A DNA stretch of 19,683 nucleotides, from contig JAESIW010000137.1 of assembly GCA_016802295.1 (NCBI GenBank), forward strand, positions 4,889,317 to 4,908,999, written 5' to 3'. Each line of letters begins with the position of its first letter. Position 1 is the stretch's first letter. Made by a program: the position numbers and the translations under genes. Source of the DNA: Brachionus rotundiformis (Eukaryota > Rotifera > Eurotatoria > Ploima > Brachionidae). The notes under the pieces are model-generated. The model made no database searches and was not told the DNA's origin. It was given only the letters and a program-made list of their open reading frames with translations. Shown piece after piece: positions 1-10,526 of the stretch.

Positions 1-855
1 CTTGTCTTTTTTAATGACCAAGTAATCCTTTTATAAAAATCTAAATTATTTTATTAATACCTTTTATTTTAGTTTATTAATTGTATCTGTATCAAAATAA
101 TTCTTTTTTTAATATATTAGTTTTTTTTTTAATTAGTTATTTTTCTATCTTAATGAATTAAATAAATAAGTTACAAAAATAAAAAAAAGTTATCATTTTA
201 TATCAATTTGTGGTAAATTTTACTCGTTTTGGGACGAAAAAATATAATGGCTCATTTCTTTTAATTAAAAATAATTTGGAAAATTATAACAACGAGCAAA
301 AAGCCAAAAAGCAGCAAAAAAAACAAATTTTTTTATTCAGTATTTTAATTAATTAAACTAAATTGAACTAATATCAAAATCATTTGAAAAATTGGAACTT
401 AATTTCTTTTAATTTTTTCGATATTAAACCAGATATTTTTTAAAGGTTAATTAAATTAATTAATTAGAATATTTTATTCAAAAATAAACTACATAGACAA
501 AATAGACTTAAAACAAAATTAACATTTGAGGAAGCTGCACAATAATATCCAGAAAGATTAAACCAAAACAAGCTTAAGGTTTCGAGGTCCTAAGATTATG
601 TAAAATTTAAAAAGAGCTATTTTTTCTGTTGTTCATCAGACTGAACGAATAGCATTTTAATTCTGCAAGAAAATTCTGCAATTATTCAGAATTAATAAGC
701 TCTGCATTCGCGTTCATTCACACATTTCTTAGCTCAAAAAAGAGCCAATTAGCTCGTACATTATATTTCATCTATCTTATTGTTAAGCTGAAATTATTTC
801 TTCGCCAAGTATATTATAGAAGTCTTTTCGCTAAATAATTCTAAATTAAAAAAAA
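1..855. other. Intergenic region and SUMO 5' flank
   Basis: No reading frame or RNA gene is recognisable here. The first 500 bases are almost pure A/T with long A and T runs. From about 530 to 850 the composition becomes more mixed, which fits a promoter or 5' untranslated region of the SUMO gene. Visible items in that part are a CCAAT pentamer at 745-749 inside an imperfect palindrome (742-755), a twice-repeated ATTCTGCAA around 660-682, and a TATA-like stretch at 810-818, 38 bases before the ATG. In DNA this AT-rich such short matches are weak evidence, so no start site is claimed. Confidence 0.4.
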
Positions 856-1134
856 ATGTCCGATAATAATCAACCAAAAGCTGAAGGAAGCGATGAATAC
901 ATTAAACTTAAAGTGGTCGGCCAAGACAACAGCGAAGTGCATTTCAAAGTCAAATTATCAACCAACATGGGCAAGCTGAAAAAGTCCTACAGCGACAGAC
1001 AAGGTGTACCAGTCGGATCATTAAGATTCTTGTTCGATGGCAAAAGAATAAATGACGACGAGACACCAAAAACCCTTGAGATGGAGGACGGAGATGTAAT
1101 CGAAGTTTATCAAGAACAAGTTGGAGGATATTAA
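856..1134 (+). CDS. SUMO: SUMO (small ubiquitin-related modifier), single exon
   Basis: A 92-residue SUMO precursor, the ubiquitin-like protein that E1 (SAE1/SAE2) and UBC9 attach to lysines of mostly nuclear proteins. A short flexible N-terminus (1-14) precedes a beta-grasp fold that starts at EYIKLKVVGQD. The RQGVPVGSLRFLFDGKRI segment and the end IEVYQEQVGG are diagnostic. IEVYQEQ is closer to vertebrate SUMO1 than to SUMO2/3. The processing diglycine is G90-G91, followed by a single Tyr, so a SENP/Ulp protease need remove only one residue. No good psi-K-x-E site is seen in the tail (the nearest is PKAE), so chain formation through the tail is uncertain. The ATG follows an A-rich run, and the gene has no intron, unlike the four others. 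It faces the kainate receptor gene tail to tail. Its codons look less AT-biased than the surroundings, as expected for a well-expressed gene. Confidence 0.97.
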   Translation: MSDNNQPKAEGSDEYIKLKVVGQDNSEVHFKVKLSTNMGKLKKSYSDRQGVPVGSLRFLFDGKRINDDETPKTLEMEDGDVIEVYQEQVGGY

Positions 1135-1239
1135 CATACTTTAAAATTTCACGATCTAAACAAGATCAGCCTGGAAATTCCAAAAAATTTCTTTCTCTTT
1201 TTGTCTAATTTTCTTTATATGTAAAAATTTAAAAACAAT

Positions 1240-1253
1240 AATAAAAATTTATT
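1240..1253. terminator. Nearly abutting poly(A) signals of two convergent genes
   Basis: AATAAA on the plus strand (1240-1245) serves SUMO, 106 nt after its stop. TTTATT at 1248-1253 is AATAAA on the minus strand, about 29 nt past the kainate receptor stop. A second minus-strand AATAAA lies at 1271-1266, only 11 nt past that stop. Only two bases separate the first pair, so the two transcripts probably overlap at their 3' ends. Confidence 0.6.
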
Positions 1254-1281
1254 TTACAAAAGTAATTTATTTTTTTTTCAT

Positions 1282-4200
1282 TTAAACTTGTGTAATTAAA
1301 GGTTCTTGGAAAAGCTTTATGTTTAATTTTTGTTCCGTGTTTGGTGACCATTTGATCCTTTTCCATAGCCTTTCTATCACGAAAACCACACATGAAATAA
1401 CCAAGCCTACTCCTAGGACAAAAAAAATTCCTCTTATATTCTGAAACTTCATCGGACTGGTATTCGACTCGCTTTTTGTCTTATAGCAGTTAAGACTTCC
1501 GATCAGCTTCCACCATTTTTCATAAATTTTGTGAATAACACCTTTCTCTTGAAGCATGATAATTGCGTTTGAGATTTCCTCATTCCAATCCAGGTCTTTC
1601 CTAAGACCCAATCCATAAGATTTTGAGTCAAGCAGATCACCAATTTGGATTAGGTCACAATTCCTCTCTCTGGCGTACTCGTTCGAGGTTGACTCGAGCA
1701 AAAAAGCAAAGTTTCCTTGCTCAACCTTCCTAATGCCTGCTTGGGTGGATGATACCAAGCTCTTTTTCTCACTCATATATTTCCACATGCGTTCATATGT
1801 CTCAATTTTGGATTCCTTAGAACCAATTAATTAAAATAAAAACCTAATTAAATTAGTCTACTTTAAAAAATGTTTCTGATGATCCACCAGCCAAGCAGCC
1901 ATAGCTGATTTCAGTTTGTCTTGAAAATGAATTTAAACAAAATAATTTAAAAATAAGCCTTTTTTTCACCTACTGGCTTAGATCTTGGGCGTTTTTGATG
2001 GGCACCTCGACTATTTTGACCGTGAGAAAAGCTGCTAAATTAGCAGTATATGATGCGGTAAGAATCAATGTAAATAAAGACCATGTGCAATTGAGGAAGC
2101 GGTTGGAAATTGAGTGTGGGTTTATGTCGATGCCTAGAAGTGTAAATTTAATAAGATTCAATGGTGACTAAATACGAACCCATGTGTAAAAATGAAGTGA
2201 TAGAGTACCAGAATGAATTTTGAAGAGTAAATTGGTTTTCTCGTGTATCACCTTGGGACCCGCAGCGTTTGATCTTGAGCCATTCGTTGGGGGAAATGCG
2301 AGCATTCAAAAACATTACCATACTAGTGACTATTCAAATTAAGCTTTGGTCAAGCAAATCGGATAAATTCTTACCCAAATAAGATAGAAACATGTATATC
2401 CATATTTTGGAAGATAAAGGAGCCAAAAAAGACAATATTTTTGGGGGCTTCGGCTCGGGTTGCTTGAACAAAATGCTTAGTCCTAGATTCAAAAATGGCT
2501 TTGTCATGTAAATTGCTTTTGAACGAGCCAAGTTTATGGTCAATGAAGCCAAAGCCATGTCAGCTTTCTTAATTTTTTTTTAAAATAAAAACTTTTTGAT
2601 AGAAACAAAAATTTATTTTGAAGACCAACATTATCTAATATTTCTTTGACTAATCCGTTCCATTCACCATTTTCGTTCTGTACTCCATATTTATTATCTG
2701 CCACTTGATGTATTGTGTAATTAAAGTTGCATATATTTGCCAATTCACTTAGCAAATCAATACAAAATCCTTCAAATTTATCATTTCCAAACAAGCTATC
2801 TGAATCATTTTTTAAACTAACATAAGGTTTTTCCTTAAATAAATAAAAATTATTTCAAAAAATCAATTAAAAATAGTTGACTTATCATACAATTACTACA
2901 GCTATTCGAAGATGTCTTTCCTTTTTGCTTAAAGCATCATTTTTTAGCAATGGTTCAAATCCAATTCGTTTGGTAACATTTAAGCCAACTCTTGGCCTCC
3001 AAGAACCTACTGTTTCTAATCCGTTCCGATTTAAGGAAATTAAATGCAGACTGAATTTTTTTCTTAAGCCCTGCTCATCAAAACCAATGTTTCCAGTTGA
3101 TCCGTTCAGTCTTATCTATTTACTTTTAAATTATTGACTTAAATTATTCTTAAAAATTTTACTTTTATTAATTCACCAAAAAAATTTTCAATATTTTTTT
3201 TAGTATAAAGAATATTTGATAAAGCCTCGGCAATAATTAATATTGAATCAAATATCAAACCATTTTTAGTCTAGAATAAAATTAAAAAATTGATCATTGA
3301 TTTTTAATTTTCTAAAATAAATTAATTACACTAAAAGTTTTTTCATTTACAAGTGGACTTGGTTTTCGTTTAAATTCGTTCAGCATCCATTCTTTGACCA
3401 TCGACCTCAACAACTCACTTTTGCTATCAATTAATTCAAATGAAGTAAAATTTACGTCTAGCCAGACATATTTTTCCATATTAATCATTGACAAGTCCTA
3501 AATACTAAAACTAAAAAAAAATTAAAAAAAAAATTCAAACTTACCAGAGAAGTGAATAGAAATTCTTTATCTGTTGTTAAAAAGCCTACTTCAAGAGCCT
3601 TAAAACAAAATTATCCTAATTAAAGTCAATATTTAAAAAAAAAATACTTTATTTAAGAAAAGTTCTAATTGCTCTGTTTTGATATCCAAAATAATCTTTC
3701 CAAAGTTCTCATAGTTAAGTTGTTTCAAAAAAGGTTTCCATAATTCGACGGAATTTGGCAACTTTATGGAAATAATATTCTTATTCATAAAATTTTGAAA
3801 CAAAAGACTTAAATAGTCAAACACTTAAATAATTTGATTGTTTTGTTTATTTTATTTTTCATCATGCAAAATTAATTTACTAGATGATTCTTGGTAAATG
3901 ATCATAATGTTTGTCCAGTCTAGATGATAAATCAAATCACTAAGAGCTTTGGCTCTAAGTGTATAATCTGGAAGCATTTCTATCAAAAGACCTTCAGCCA
4001 ATCTTTTCGAATCGAATACAAACAAAGGAACATGGCCTAGCTGGCATAGATTGCGCAAATAGATTATATTTGTGTCACTAGTGAAGTCAACAGCCAGTAA
4101 TACCAAGGAGTTCGATGAGCGAATTTTCCTACAAGCTAAATATTAAAAAATTAGATAAAAAATTTTCAAATGATTATTTTTTATCACTTTTATTCTCAAT

Positions 4201-4482
4201 GCTAAGCAAATTATCCAGATCAACTTTTATTACAGAAGGAAAAAGCTGAAAGTTGTCTCTCAGTCTTGCAAGATTATTCACTTTTTCCAATGCATACTCA
4301 ATGGACGCTTTCTCTTTTGATTTATCAAAAATGGCCTCATTTTTTACCAAAACACCTTAAACATATTCTTATCAATTTGTAAAAACTAAATTTTTTCTTT
4401 TACCAATGGTATAATTATTAGTATTAAAGCAAAATGTTTTGGAAAATAAAGTTAATAAAAATATTGAGTAATTAAACAACAT
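1282..4482 (-). CDS. GRIK: Ionotropic glutamate receptor, kainate type (GluK-like), 14 exons
   Basis: A complete 843-aa subunit of a glutamate-gated cation channel in the plasma membrane. Exons: 4482-4404, 4355-4188, 4135-3881, 3823-3648, 3598-3545, 3497-3330, 3270-3163, 3115-2891, 2833-2630, 2567-2375, 2329-2180, 2133-1974, 1919-1862, 1815-1282. Introns are 45-62 nt and every phase closes. Order: signal peptide (about 1-19), amino-terminal domain (to about 400), S1 (GNDKFEGFCIDLL, then Y460, T489, R494), M1 (about 532-551), pore loop (about 577-598), M3 with SYTANLAAF (621-629), S2 (S660, S661, E707), M4 (about 796-813) and a short cytoplasmic tail. Tyr, Thr, Arg, Ser and Glu match the glutamate-contacting residues of AMPA/kainate receptors, so glutamate binding is expected. 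QNIRGIF before M4 and LVKEILDNKADMAL point to kainate rather than AMPA or NMDA type. Odd: the pore Q/R site is His592-Met593 instead of Gln-Gln. One donor is GTTGGT (2629). The ATG lies 11 nt after the CCDC87 stop. Confidence 0.95.
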
Positions 4483-4493
4483 TTTATTAAAAT
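4483..4493 (-). promoter_or_regulatory. 11-nt CCDC87/GRIK intergenic gap ending in AATAAA
   Basis: On the minus strand the CCDC87 stop (4496-4494) is followed by 11 bases, the last six of which (4488-4483) are AATAAA, and then directly by the receptor ATG (4482-4480). The hexamer is well placed for CCDC87 polyadenylation, but cleavage 10-30 nt beyond it would fall inside receptor exon 1. The gap contains no AG splice acceptor and no room for a promoter. The receptor transcript must therefore start within CCDC87, be trans-spliced at an AG in the last CCDC87 exon, or share its message. Confidence 0.6.
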
Positions 4494-7400
4494 TTAAATT
4501 TCAATTAGGCTTGTTTTAAGTTGTCGAGTGCGAACTTCGTTTTTAAAGTATTTTTTGCGTCTTTCTTCAGTTAACCAATGAAGCATTTCAATACGGTCCC
4601 ATTTCATCTTTTCCAAATAAGGCCTCTCATTATAAGTAATAACATCACGGTATTTTTTCTCAATTATTTTTAATATGGCTTCTATTTTTGTTTGTAAAGT
4701 CTCAATTTGCTTAATTAAATTCAATTTAAAAATTTAATCCTAGTAAAAAAATTAATTGATTTACTTTGTACAAGTTTTCTCGTATTAGGGCTTCTTCTAA
4801 ACGAGCTGCTGAGCTACCACGATGTCCTGAGACAAAAAAAATTAAAAATTAAACTATTAGTAAAGATGGGATACCTTTCATGAAAAACCTATTCGGATCC
4901 GAGGCGAATCGTTCAAACGATTCCAGTTCATAAATGAATTTTTCGCGCTGAACAATCAAACCAGTGGCTGTCTCCCAATCCTCAATTGCCTTTAAAATTA
5001 ATTTATATACATCATTTTAGATAAACATTATCATTTTTTTACTTCCATTAATCTGTCAGCGTAAGTGGTTGTGCAATATTTAATAGCCATGTCCAGTTTA
5101 GCAGTGTCTGACATTCTCAAAAGAGTCCAAACTCTCTCCAGTCGTTGTTGTGGCGATTCAGTTTTTTTCTAGACAAAAAATATTTGATTAAACCAAAAAA
5201 ACAAATACAAAATTAAAATTATTCTACTTCTTTGAGCATTTCCAGCATTTTATTCCTAGCTTCTTCTCTAAGAAATAAAAATTAAAAAACAAATAAATAT
5301 TATTGAAAAACCAACTCGTCATTTTTTTCCTCTCTTTCTCCTTTAAAAAACTGTATTTTGTAACTTTTTGGTCGAGAGTTTTCCAAATTTTGCTTAAATT
5401 TCAAAATTGGATCCTCAATTTTATCTGGTACGGGGTCTTTTCCTAAAATTAAATAATTAAAACAATCTATTCTTTTTTTTTACAATCAATTGAAATACCC
5501 AAGCCTCCTAAAAATATTGAGTCAGGATTCCATAAACCTGGCTCGTAATTGTACTTTTGCTGTTTAAGTTTGTCAATTATATCAAGTCTCTCTCTTAAAA
5601 ATTAAAGAATTATATAAATAAATCTTGAAAAATTAATTTACTTTTGAGATTTTTCTTTTTCATTCATTAATCTAACTTCTTCATCAGTCTGAAGCAAGCT
5701 CGGATTTTCATTTTGATCGTACAAGTGAAAAATCAAGCCCAAATAATCCGAGGTCTTAATTGTTTAAAATTATTTTTATTAGGCTTTTATTTATAAAATA
5801 CCTGAGTAGTTAAATATTTAATGTAATCTTCGGAACTAAGATAAGTCTTCCACCATCTCAGCCACACATTAAACTCTTTGTTCTTGAACTCAGTTGGATC
5901 ACAGTGCTTATAAAGTTCGATTTTTTCTGGCTTAATGTCCATTGGCTTGACATCAGAAGGCACTTTTCTTACCTGTGACTTTGATTGCACCGGATCAGTG
6001 TTCTCCAAATCAAAATCCGCATCAATCAATGGGCTAAAAAACAGGTTTTATCATTTTTTGAATTTAAAAAGCATAATTTATAAGTGTAAAGGATTTAAAA
6101 AGGTAAAAAACATTAAATTCTGATAGAAGAGTTTTAAAGTTTGATAGATAGGATAAAAATTTGATACGAATAGATTCGAAGTTTTAAATAAACCTTTTTA
6201 ATTTATCATCTATATAAAAATAGCTATTGATCAACCTTTAATTAATAAAATTATTTAATTTCAATTTTTAAAAATAATTTTTTTATAAAAAATATTAGTT
6301 AGAAATAAAATATGAATTACGTTTTGTTCCAATCGCGGAAGTTCTTTTTGCCCCACGGTGGAGTTTCTTTTTTAACTAAAGAATTATTTATTGATTTTGT
6401 TTTGCCAAATTTAACAAGAAGAGACGAAGTATAGCTCGGTTCGTAGCGTAGCGTATTCGGAGCTTTTTGAACAAAATCATCCTTAATTAATTTGATAAAT
6501 TAAGCAAATATTTTTTTTTTAATAATACCATATCGAATCTGAGATGATCTTCGTTAATTGTTTTTATGAGCTCATCATATACTTCTTTAACTTCACCTCC
6601 AATATACAAATTACGATCCAAATGTTGAACCATCAGCGAATCAATCTTAAAAATTAATTTAACAAATTTAATAAACTTATTTCTGGTATTTAAATTCTTT
6701 GTTTAATTCTTACATCTCCCTTGATGTCATTGTAAAGAGGACCAAATGGTTTTATCGTAATGTTGTACCTTAGCACCCTGTTAGATACTCTAATATCCGA
6801 AAGTCTGATCGGAAACTATAAAACAAGATAACTAACTTATTGTTTTGTTAAGACTACAATTTACATTATTTAATAATTTTGTTTCTACAGTTGCAGGTTG
6901 GACAATTCCTTCTTTTTCTTCATTAATTGGTAATTTAATTTCTTCCATGAATTTCTTGTACCGTTTATCAATGGCCTTTATTTTAGCTTTCACTTCTTTC
7001 ATCCGTTCTTTAAAATTTGGCTTACTCATCAGAGTCTAAAATAAATTATCAATTTTACAACTTGTTTAAAAATTAATTTTCAATTTTACCATTAATAGAT
7101 AATCATCTTCATGTTCTTTAACACTTTCTTTGCGTCTCATTTCAATTGTCAAATTGTCCAAATCTTTCTTTAATTTGAGTGCCAATTGTTTATCAGTATA
7201 CTTAACTAAATCGGAAAAATTTATTTTTCGCCTTGCGTTTTCTTCATTTTTATCTATCTAAATTAAAAAATGTATATCTTTTTTTTTTAAATTTTACTTT
7301 TATTTTTTTTAGATTACTTTTTTCTTTTCGAAAAGATTTATTGAATCAGTTGTTTTATATTTTTCATTAATAATGGCAGATAAATTAATATTTAATTCTT

Positions 7401-9215
7401 CTATTAGACTCATTTCGTGAAAATATGAAATTGACTTGCTTCTCTACAAGGAAACTAATAAAAAAAAAGAATAAAAAATTATTAAATTTCACTTTTTTCT
7501 TATTGTCTTTTTTTTGCTTAGTTTCCTTTAATTTCTCCAGAAGAACTCTTAAAAAAATAAATCTTATCTGTTTTATATTCAATACTGTTATCTTACTCAT
7601 CGCCAACCAAGTTCTCAAAATTGTCATCAATGTAAATATTGTCTTGGACGATTTTCTGGTCAATTTCCGTCTGATCGACTTCCTTTCTTTTTGGTAGCGT
7701 TTTCAATAATCTAGCTATTTGTTTTGTCTCCAAAACTGGCATGTTCTGCTGTAGCTTTATTAAAAAGTTATTTTGACAGAAATTAACTATTATTAAAATC
7801 AGACATACCTCTCTAATGTGCTCTTTGGTCGTTTTATATCGCTTTGATTTGCCATGTTGTGAGCCAAAATCCTCGATCTAAAAAAAACACAAATTAGCCT
7901 CATAAATCCAAACCAAAGGCGGACACAAAACTACAGCGGTGAAATTATTTTTGATGTGAATTAGAAAAATATTAGAAAAAATACTAATTAAAAATTTTAC
8001 TCTTGGATTTTTAAAATCTACAAATGAAAAATCGATCTAAAATTTTTAGTTTCACTTAGCTAATGATTTATTTGCTCAAAAACTTACCAAATCTTTGGTT
8101 GTAACACGTTTTAGATTAAGCTGGGTCAATGATTTGGAATGCTGAGTCGTTCCAGAGGATACCCGCTGATTTGTCTTTAAATGATGAGCCAAATGATGCT
8201 TCAATAGATGAATGTTCAAACTAAATAATAATTTATTAAGAAAATTAATTTTTTAAAAATAATCCTACAATTTGCTCAGGTCGCAGGCCATTAGGGTCTT
8301 CAGTCTGGAGAAATTCGCCGAATAACTAAATACTTGGCGACTTCTTAAAACTTTTTAAATATAAAAATATTAATTTTGATTATTTGAAGAGAAATATCTC
8401 CAAAAGTTTACTCTCAGCTTTGTCGCAGTAATGTTTAAACAATTTTTCACATATATTAATTACATTAAGAAATACTCGGCGCCGTAATTCAAGATTTTCT
8501 TTATGACTCTAACAAAAAATAAAACATTAATTTTTTTATTTGAATTTAACTTTTTATAATAAAATGAAAATTTAATAATAAATAATACAAGATATGGATC
8601 TTCAATAACTCTTTTCATCTCCTTCCATTTAAATTTAGCTTCCTGTATACAAATTTTTATCTTTTATGTAAAAAAATTGAAGGTTGTATTTTATGAAAAG
8701 TTATTGAATACGAGTTCTCTCTGGTCGGGTTCTTCAAGGCAAGAATTTGTCACTGTCGTTAACCTAGAGCTCATAATGTCAATAAACTCTTCGATTGTGC
8801 CAGGTTCTTTTTTAATCAATTCCTAGTAGAGTTTCGTGAAAATTAATTTTGTATTCGTTTTATTTTTTTATTATTTACATTTAAAGAAACATTCTTGGGA
8901 TCAATCGGTTCATTTAAGACAAAAACAGGTTGTTCTTAAATTCGAAATTAATTTTTTTAATAAGCTCAATTTAAAGGATTTATTTAATTCTAATTAATAA
9001 AAAACCTTCTTCATTTGCCTGTTGAGCACTTGCGAGCATGGGCTTAATCACTCGATTGTAGTTATTCCGTAGATCTTGCTTTAGCAAAATGTTTATTCAA
9101 ATAAGAAAGTCAAATATTTTCTTTTAAATACTTCATATTGAGAAAAATCGTGTAATTCATATAAGCCAAATCTATTCAGGCTATTGGAAACATTTTTGTC
9201 CGGAGAAAAATACAT
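4494..9215 (-). CDS. CCDC87: CCDC87-like coiled-coil protein, 27 exons
   Basis: Orthologue of vertebrate CCDC87 (human about 850 aa), a sperm/cilium-associated protein of unclear biochemistry; about 992 aa here. Exons: 9215-9132, 9078-9006, 8934-8879, 8822-8712, 8642-8589, 8508-8412, 8350-8269, 8220-8088, 8036-8001, 7877-7809, 7754-7597, 7547-7493, 7443-7318, 7257-7090, 7035-6865, 6815-6714, 6645-6529, 6481-6321, 6033-5802, 5754-5642, 5593-5499, 5442-5316, 5267-5228, 5168-5043, 4989-4875, 4826-4765, 4709-4494. All junctions are GT-AG and the frame closes throughout. The C-terminal half gives the identity: WWKTYLSSEDYIKYL (678-692), RLERVWTLL (about 829), SDPNRFF (892-898) and RPYLEKMKWDRIEMLHWL (950-967) align with human counterparts recalled from memory. 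The middle (about residues 320-500) is Lys/Glu-rich, likely helical or coiled coil. No catalytic motif or membrane segment is seen. The start at 9215 is the first ATG in frame with exon 2; an upstream exon cannot be excluded. Intron 18 (287 nt) is unusually long. Confidence 0.88.
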
Positions 9216-10430
9216 ATTTCTTCCTGATAGATGGCTTCTGGTAAAAAATTCTCAAATTGGTTCAAAAAATCATCAAATTTCTTTATTTTTTTATTAGCAG
9301 GTAATTAATTCAGTATAGTTAATTCAAAAAGTATCGCCTTGGAAACAGTTTTTTTCGAATGCGTATACCCTTTATAAGTTTAAGTTTAAATTTCTTTAAA
9401 AGTCGTTTAAATTAGCTATTTATTAATACTTTGACACAATACAGATATGGAAAAATCATATTCATATGTTTCTTCTTCAAATAATACCTCAATTCAATTC
9501 ATTTATTTATATTTTTCCATGGTTTTTAACTTAAATTTAAAAATATATCGAATAAAAATTTTTTAATTGCTTTTTTTCCACTATTAATCTTTATCTTTTT
9601 AAGTAATATTTAGAAATTAGTCAAAAACATTTTTCTAAACGTAATATCCTCAAAATGTTCTCATAGAGAAAATTTTTATCCTAATTTTAGATTCTAGAAT
9701 TTTCCTTTAAAAAGCATATTATCTAAATTTATATCGGAAATCAATAACATTCTTAATAGAATATAAATTAATTAACTTGATACTCTAATCAAGATGGTTT
9801 TGGCACCTTTGAGGAAGAAGTAATTTACCACTATCCAGTTTGGCTCATAAGATTATGATTTTATTAACCAGCTTTTGATTTAATTCATCTCATGAATGAA
9901 TGATTCTTTATCTTAAAATAAAAATATGATCAATTAAAAATTTATTTACTAAATTTTATTTTGATGCCAAAATATGATAGAAATAAAAAATTAATGCTTT
10001 TGCTTTAATAGACAAGTTTAATCGACAAAATTCAGAAAAAAGCTATAATAAAAAAGAAAGCTTTATTTTGAATAAATTGTGACAATAAAATAAAACGATT
10101 AGAATAAATTCAAATTATATCATAAAATTTAACTAGTATGAAATCAACATTTCTAGATAATTATATTTTTTATTAAATATTTGAGGTGGAATTGTTTTAC
10201 AAATAGCAACACTATTTAAATATCATAAAATTCCAGAATAAAAAAATTTAAAAATGTCTAAAATTTTTTATTTACAAGAAAAACTAATCTTTTTTTTTAA
10301 TCAAATTAGAATAAAAAAATTGCATTTTAGGCTTTGAAATGTGAAAAAAAAGAAAGAGATAGTTGAATTTTAAAATATCAGTCAAATATAAAATTTCTAC
10401 CATTTTTTTATATTTGGGTCATCAAGTTTT

Positions 10431-10470
10431 AGGCTACGCCATGACTAACCGAAGCGCAGTTATTACACAA
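10431..10470. other. G+C-rich block downstream of the calcium-sensor gene
   Basis: About half of these bases are G or C, against roughly a quarter or less nearby. It lies 30-70 bp beyond the presumed poly(A) signal of the calcium-sensor gene. It contains no open frame of note and does not fold into an obvious tRNA. The core GGCGTAGCCT (minus strand) resembles GGCGTAGTCT at about 17063-17072 (plus strand), so a dispersed repeat is possible. Function is unknown. Confidence 0.3.
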
Positions 10471-10499
10471 CATAAAACCTGACACAAAAATTTAAAGTT

Positions 10500-10505
10500 T
10501 TTATT
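10500..10505 (-). terminator. Poly(A) signal of the neurocalcin-like gene
   Basis: AATAAA on the minus strand begins 22 nt after the TGA stop (10529-10527) of the calcium-sensor gene. The sequence is extremely AT-rich, so a chance match is possible, but the spacing is right for a short 3' UTR like those of the neighbouring genes. Confidence 0.45.
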
Positions 10506-10526
10506 TTTAAATTTGAAAAAAAATGA

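Larger units (their letters stand above)
9216..10526. other. Intergenic region between the calcium sensor and CCDC87
   Basis: This lies between the 3' end of the calcium-sensor gene and the presumed 5' end of CCDC87, both on the minus strand. I see no convincing exon. A stretch at 9197-9319 is open in another minus-strand frame but has no ATG. A minus-strand AATAAA at 10505-10500, 22 nt past the calcium-sensor stop, is its likely poly(A) signal. The block 10431-10470 is notably richer in G+C than its surroundings. The rest is low-complexity AT-rich sequence. Confidence 0.4.

Noticed and set aside
660..695. Heat-shock element upstream of SUMO
   Set aside because: GAA-AA-TTC is present, but the next TTC and GAA units are not on the 5-bp period required for a proper element.
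2877..3137. Plus-strand 86-codon frame
   Set aside because: It is antisense to kainate receptor exon 8 (3115-2891), whose protein fits the family; the plus frame is a shadow.
4480..4496. CCDC87-receptor fusion protein by stop read-through
   Set aside because: The two frames are offset (14 nt between the stop and the ATG first bases), and a clear signal peptide follows the receptor ATG.
6845..7039. Plus-strand 64-codon frame
   Set aside because: It is antisense to CCDC87 exon 15, a Lys/Glu-rich exon whose complement gives a spurious hydrophobic frame.
7425..7697. Overlapping 90-codon frames on both strands
   Set aside because: The coding solution is CCDC87 exons 11-13 with two 49-nt introns. 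The long frames run through introns and do not match the family.
9197..9319. Minus-strand open frame overlapping CCDC87 exon 1 (ends RTKMFPIA)
   Set aside because: It has no ATG, is closed by TGA, and does not join in frame to exon 2. The overlapping frame with ATG at 9215 does.
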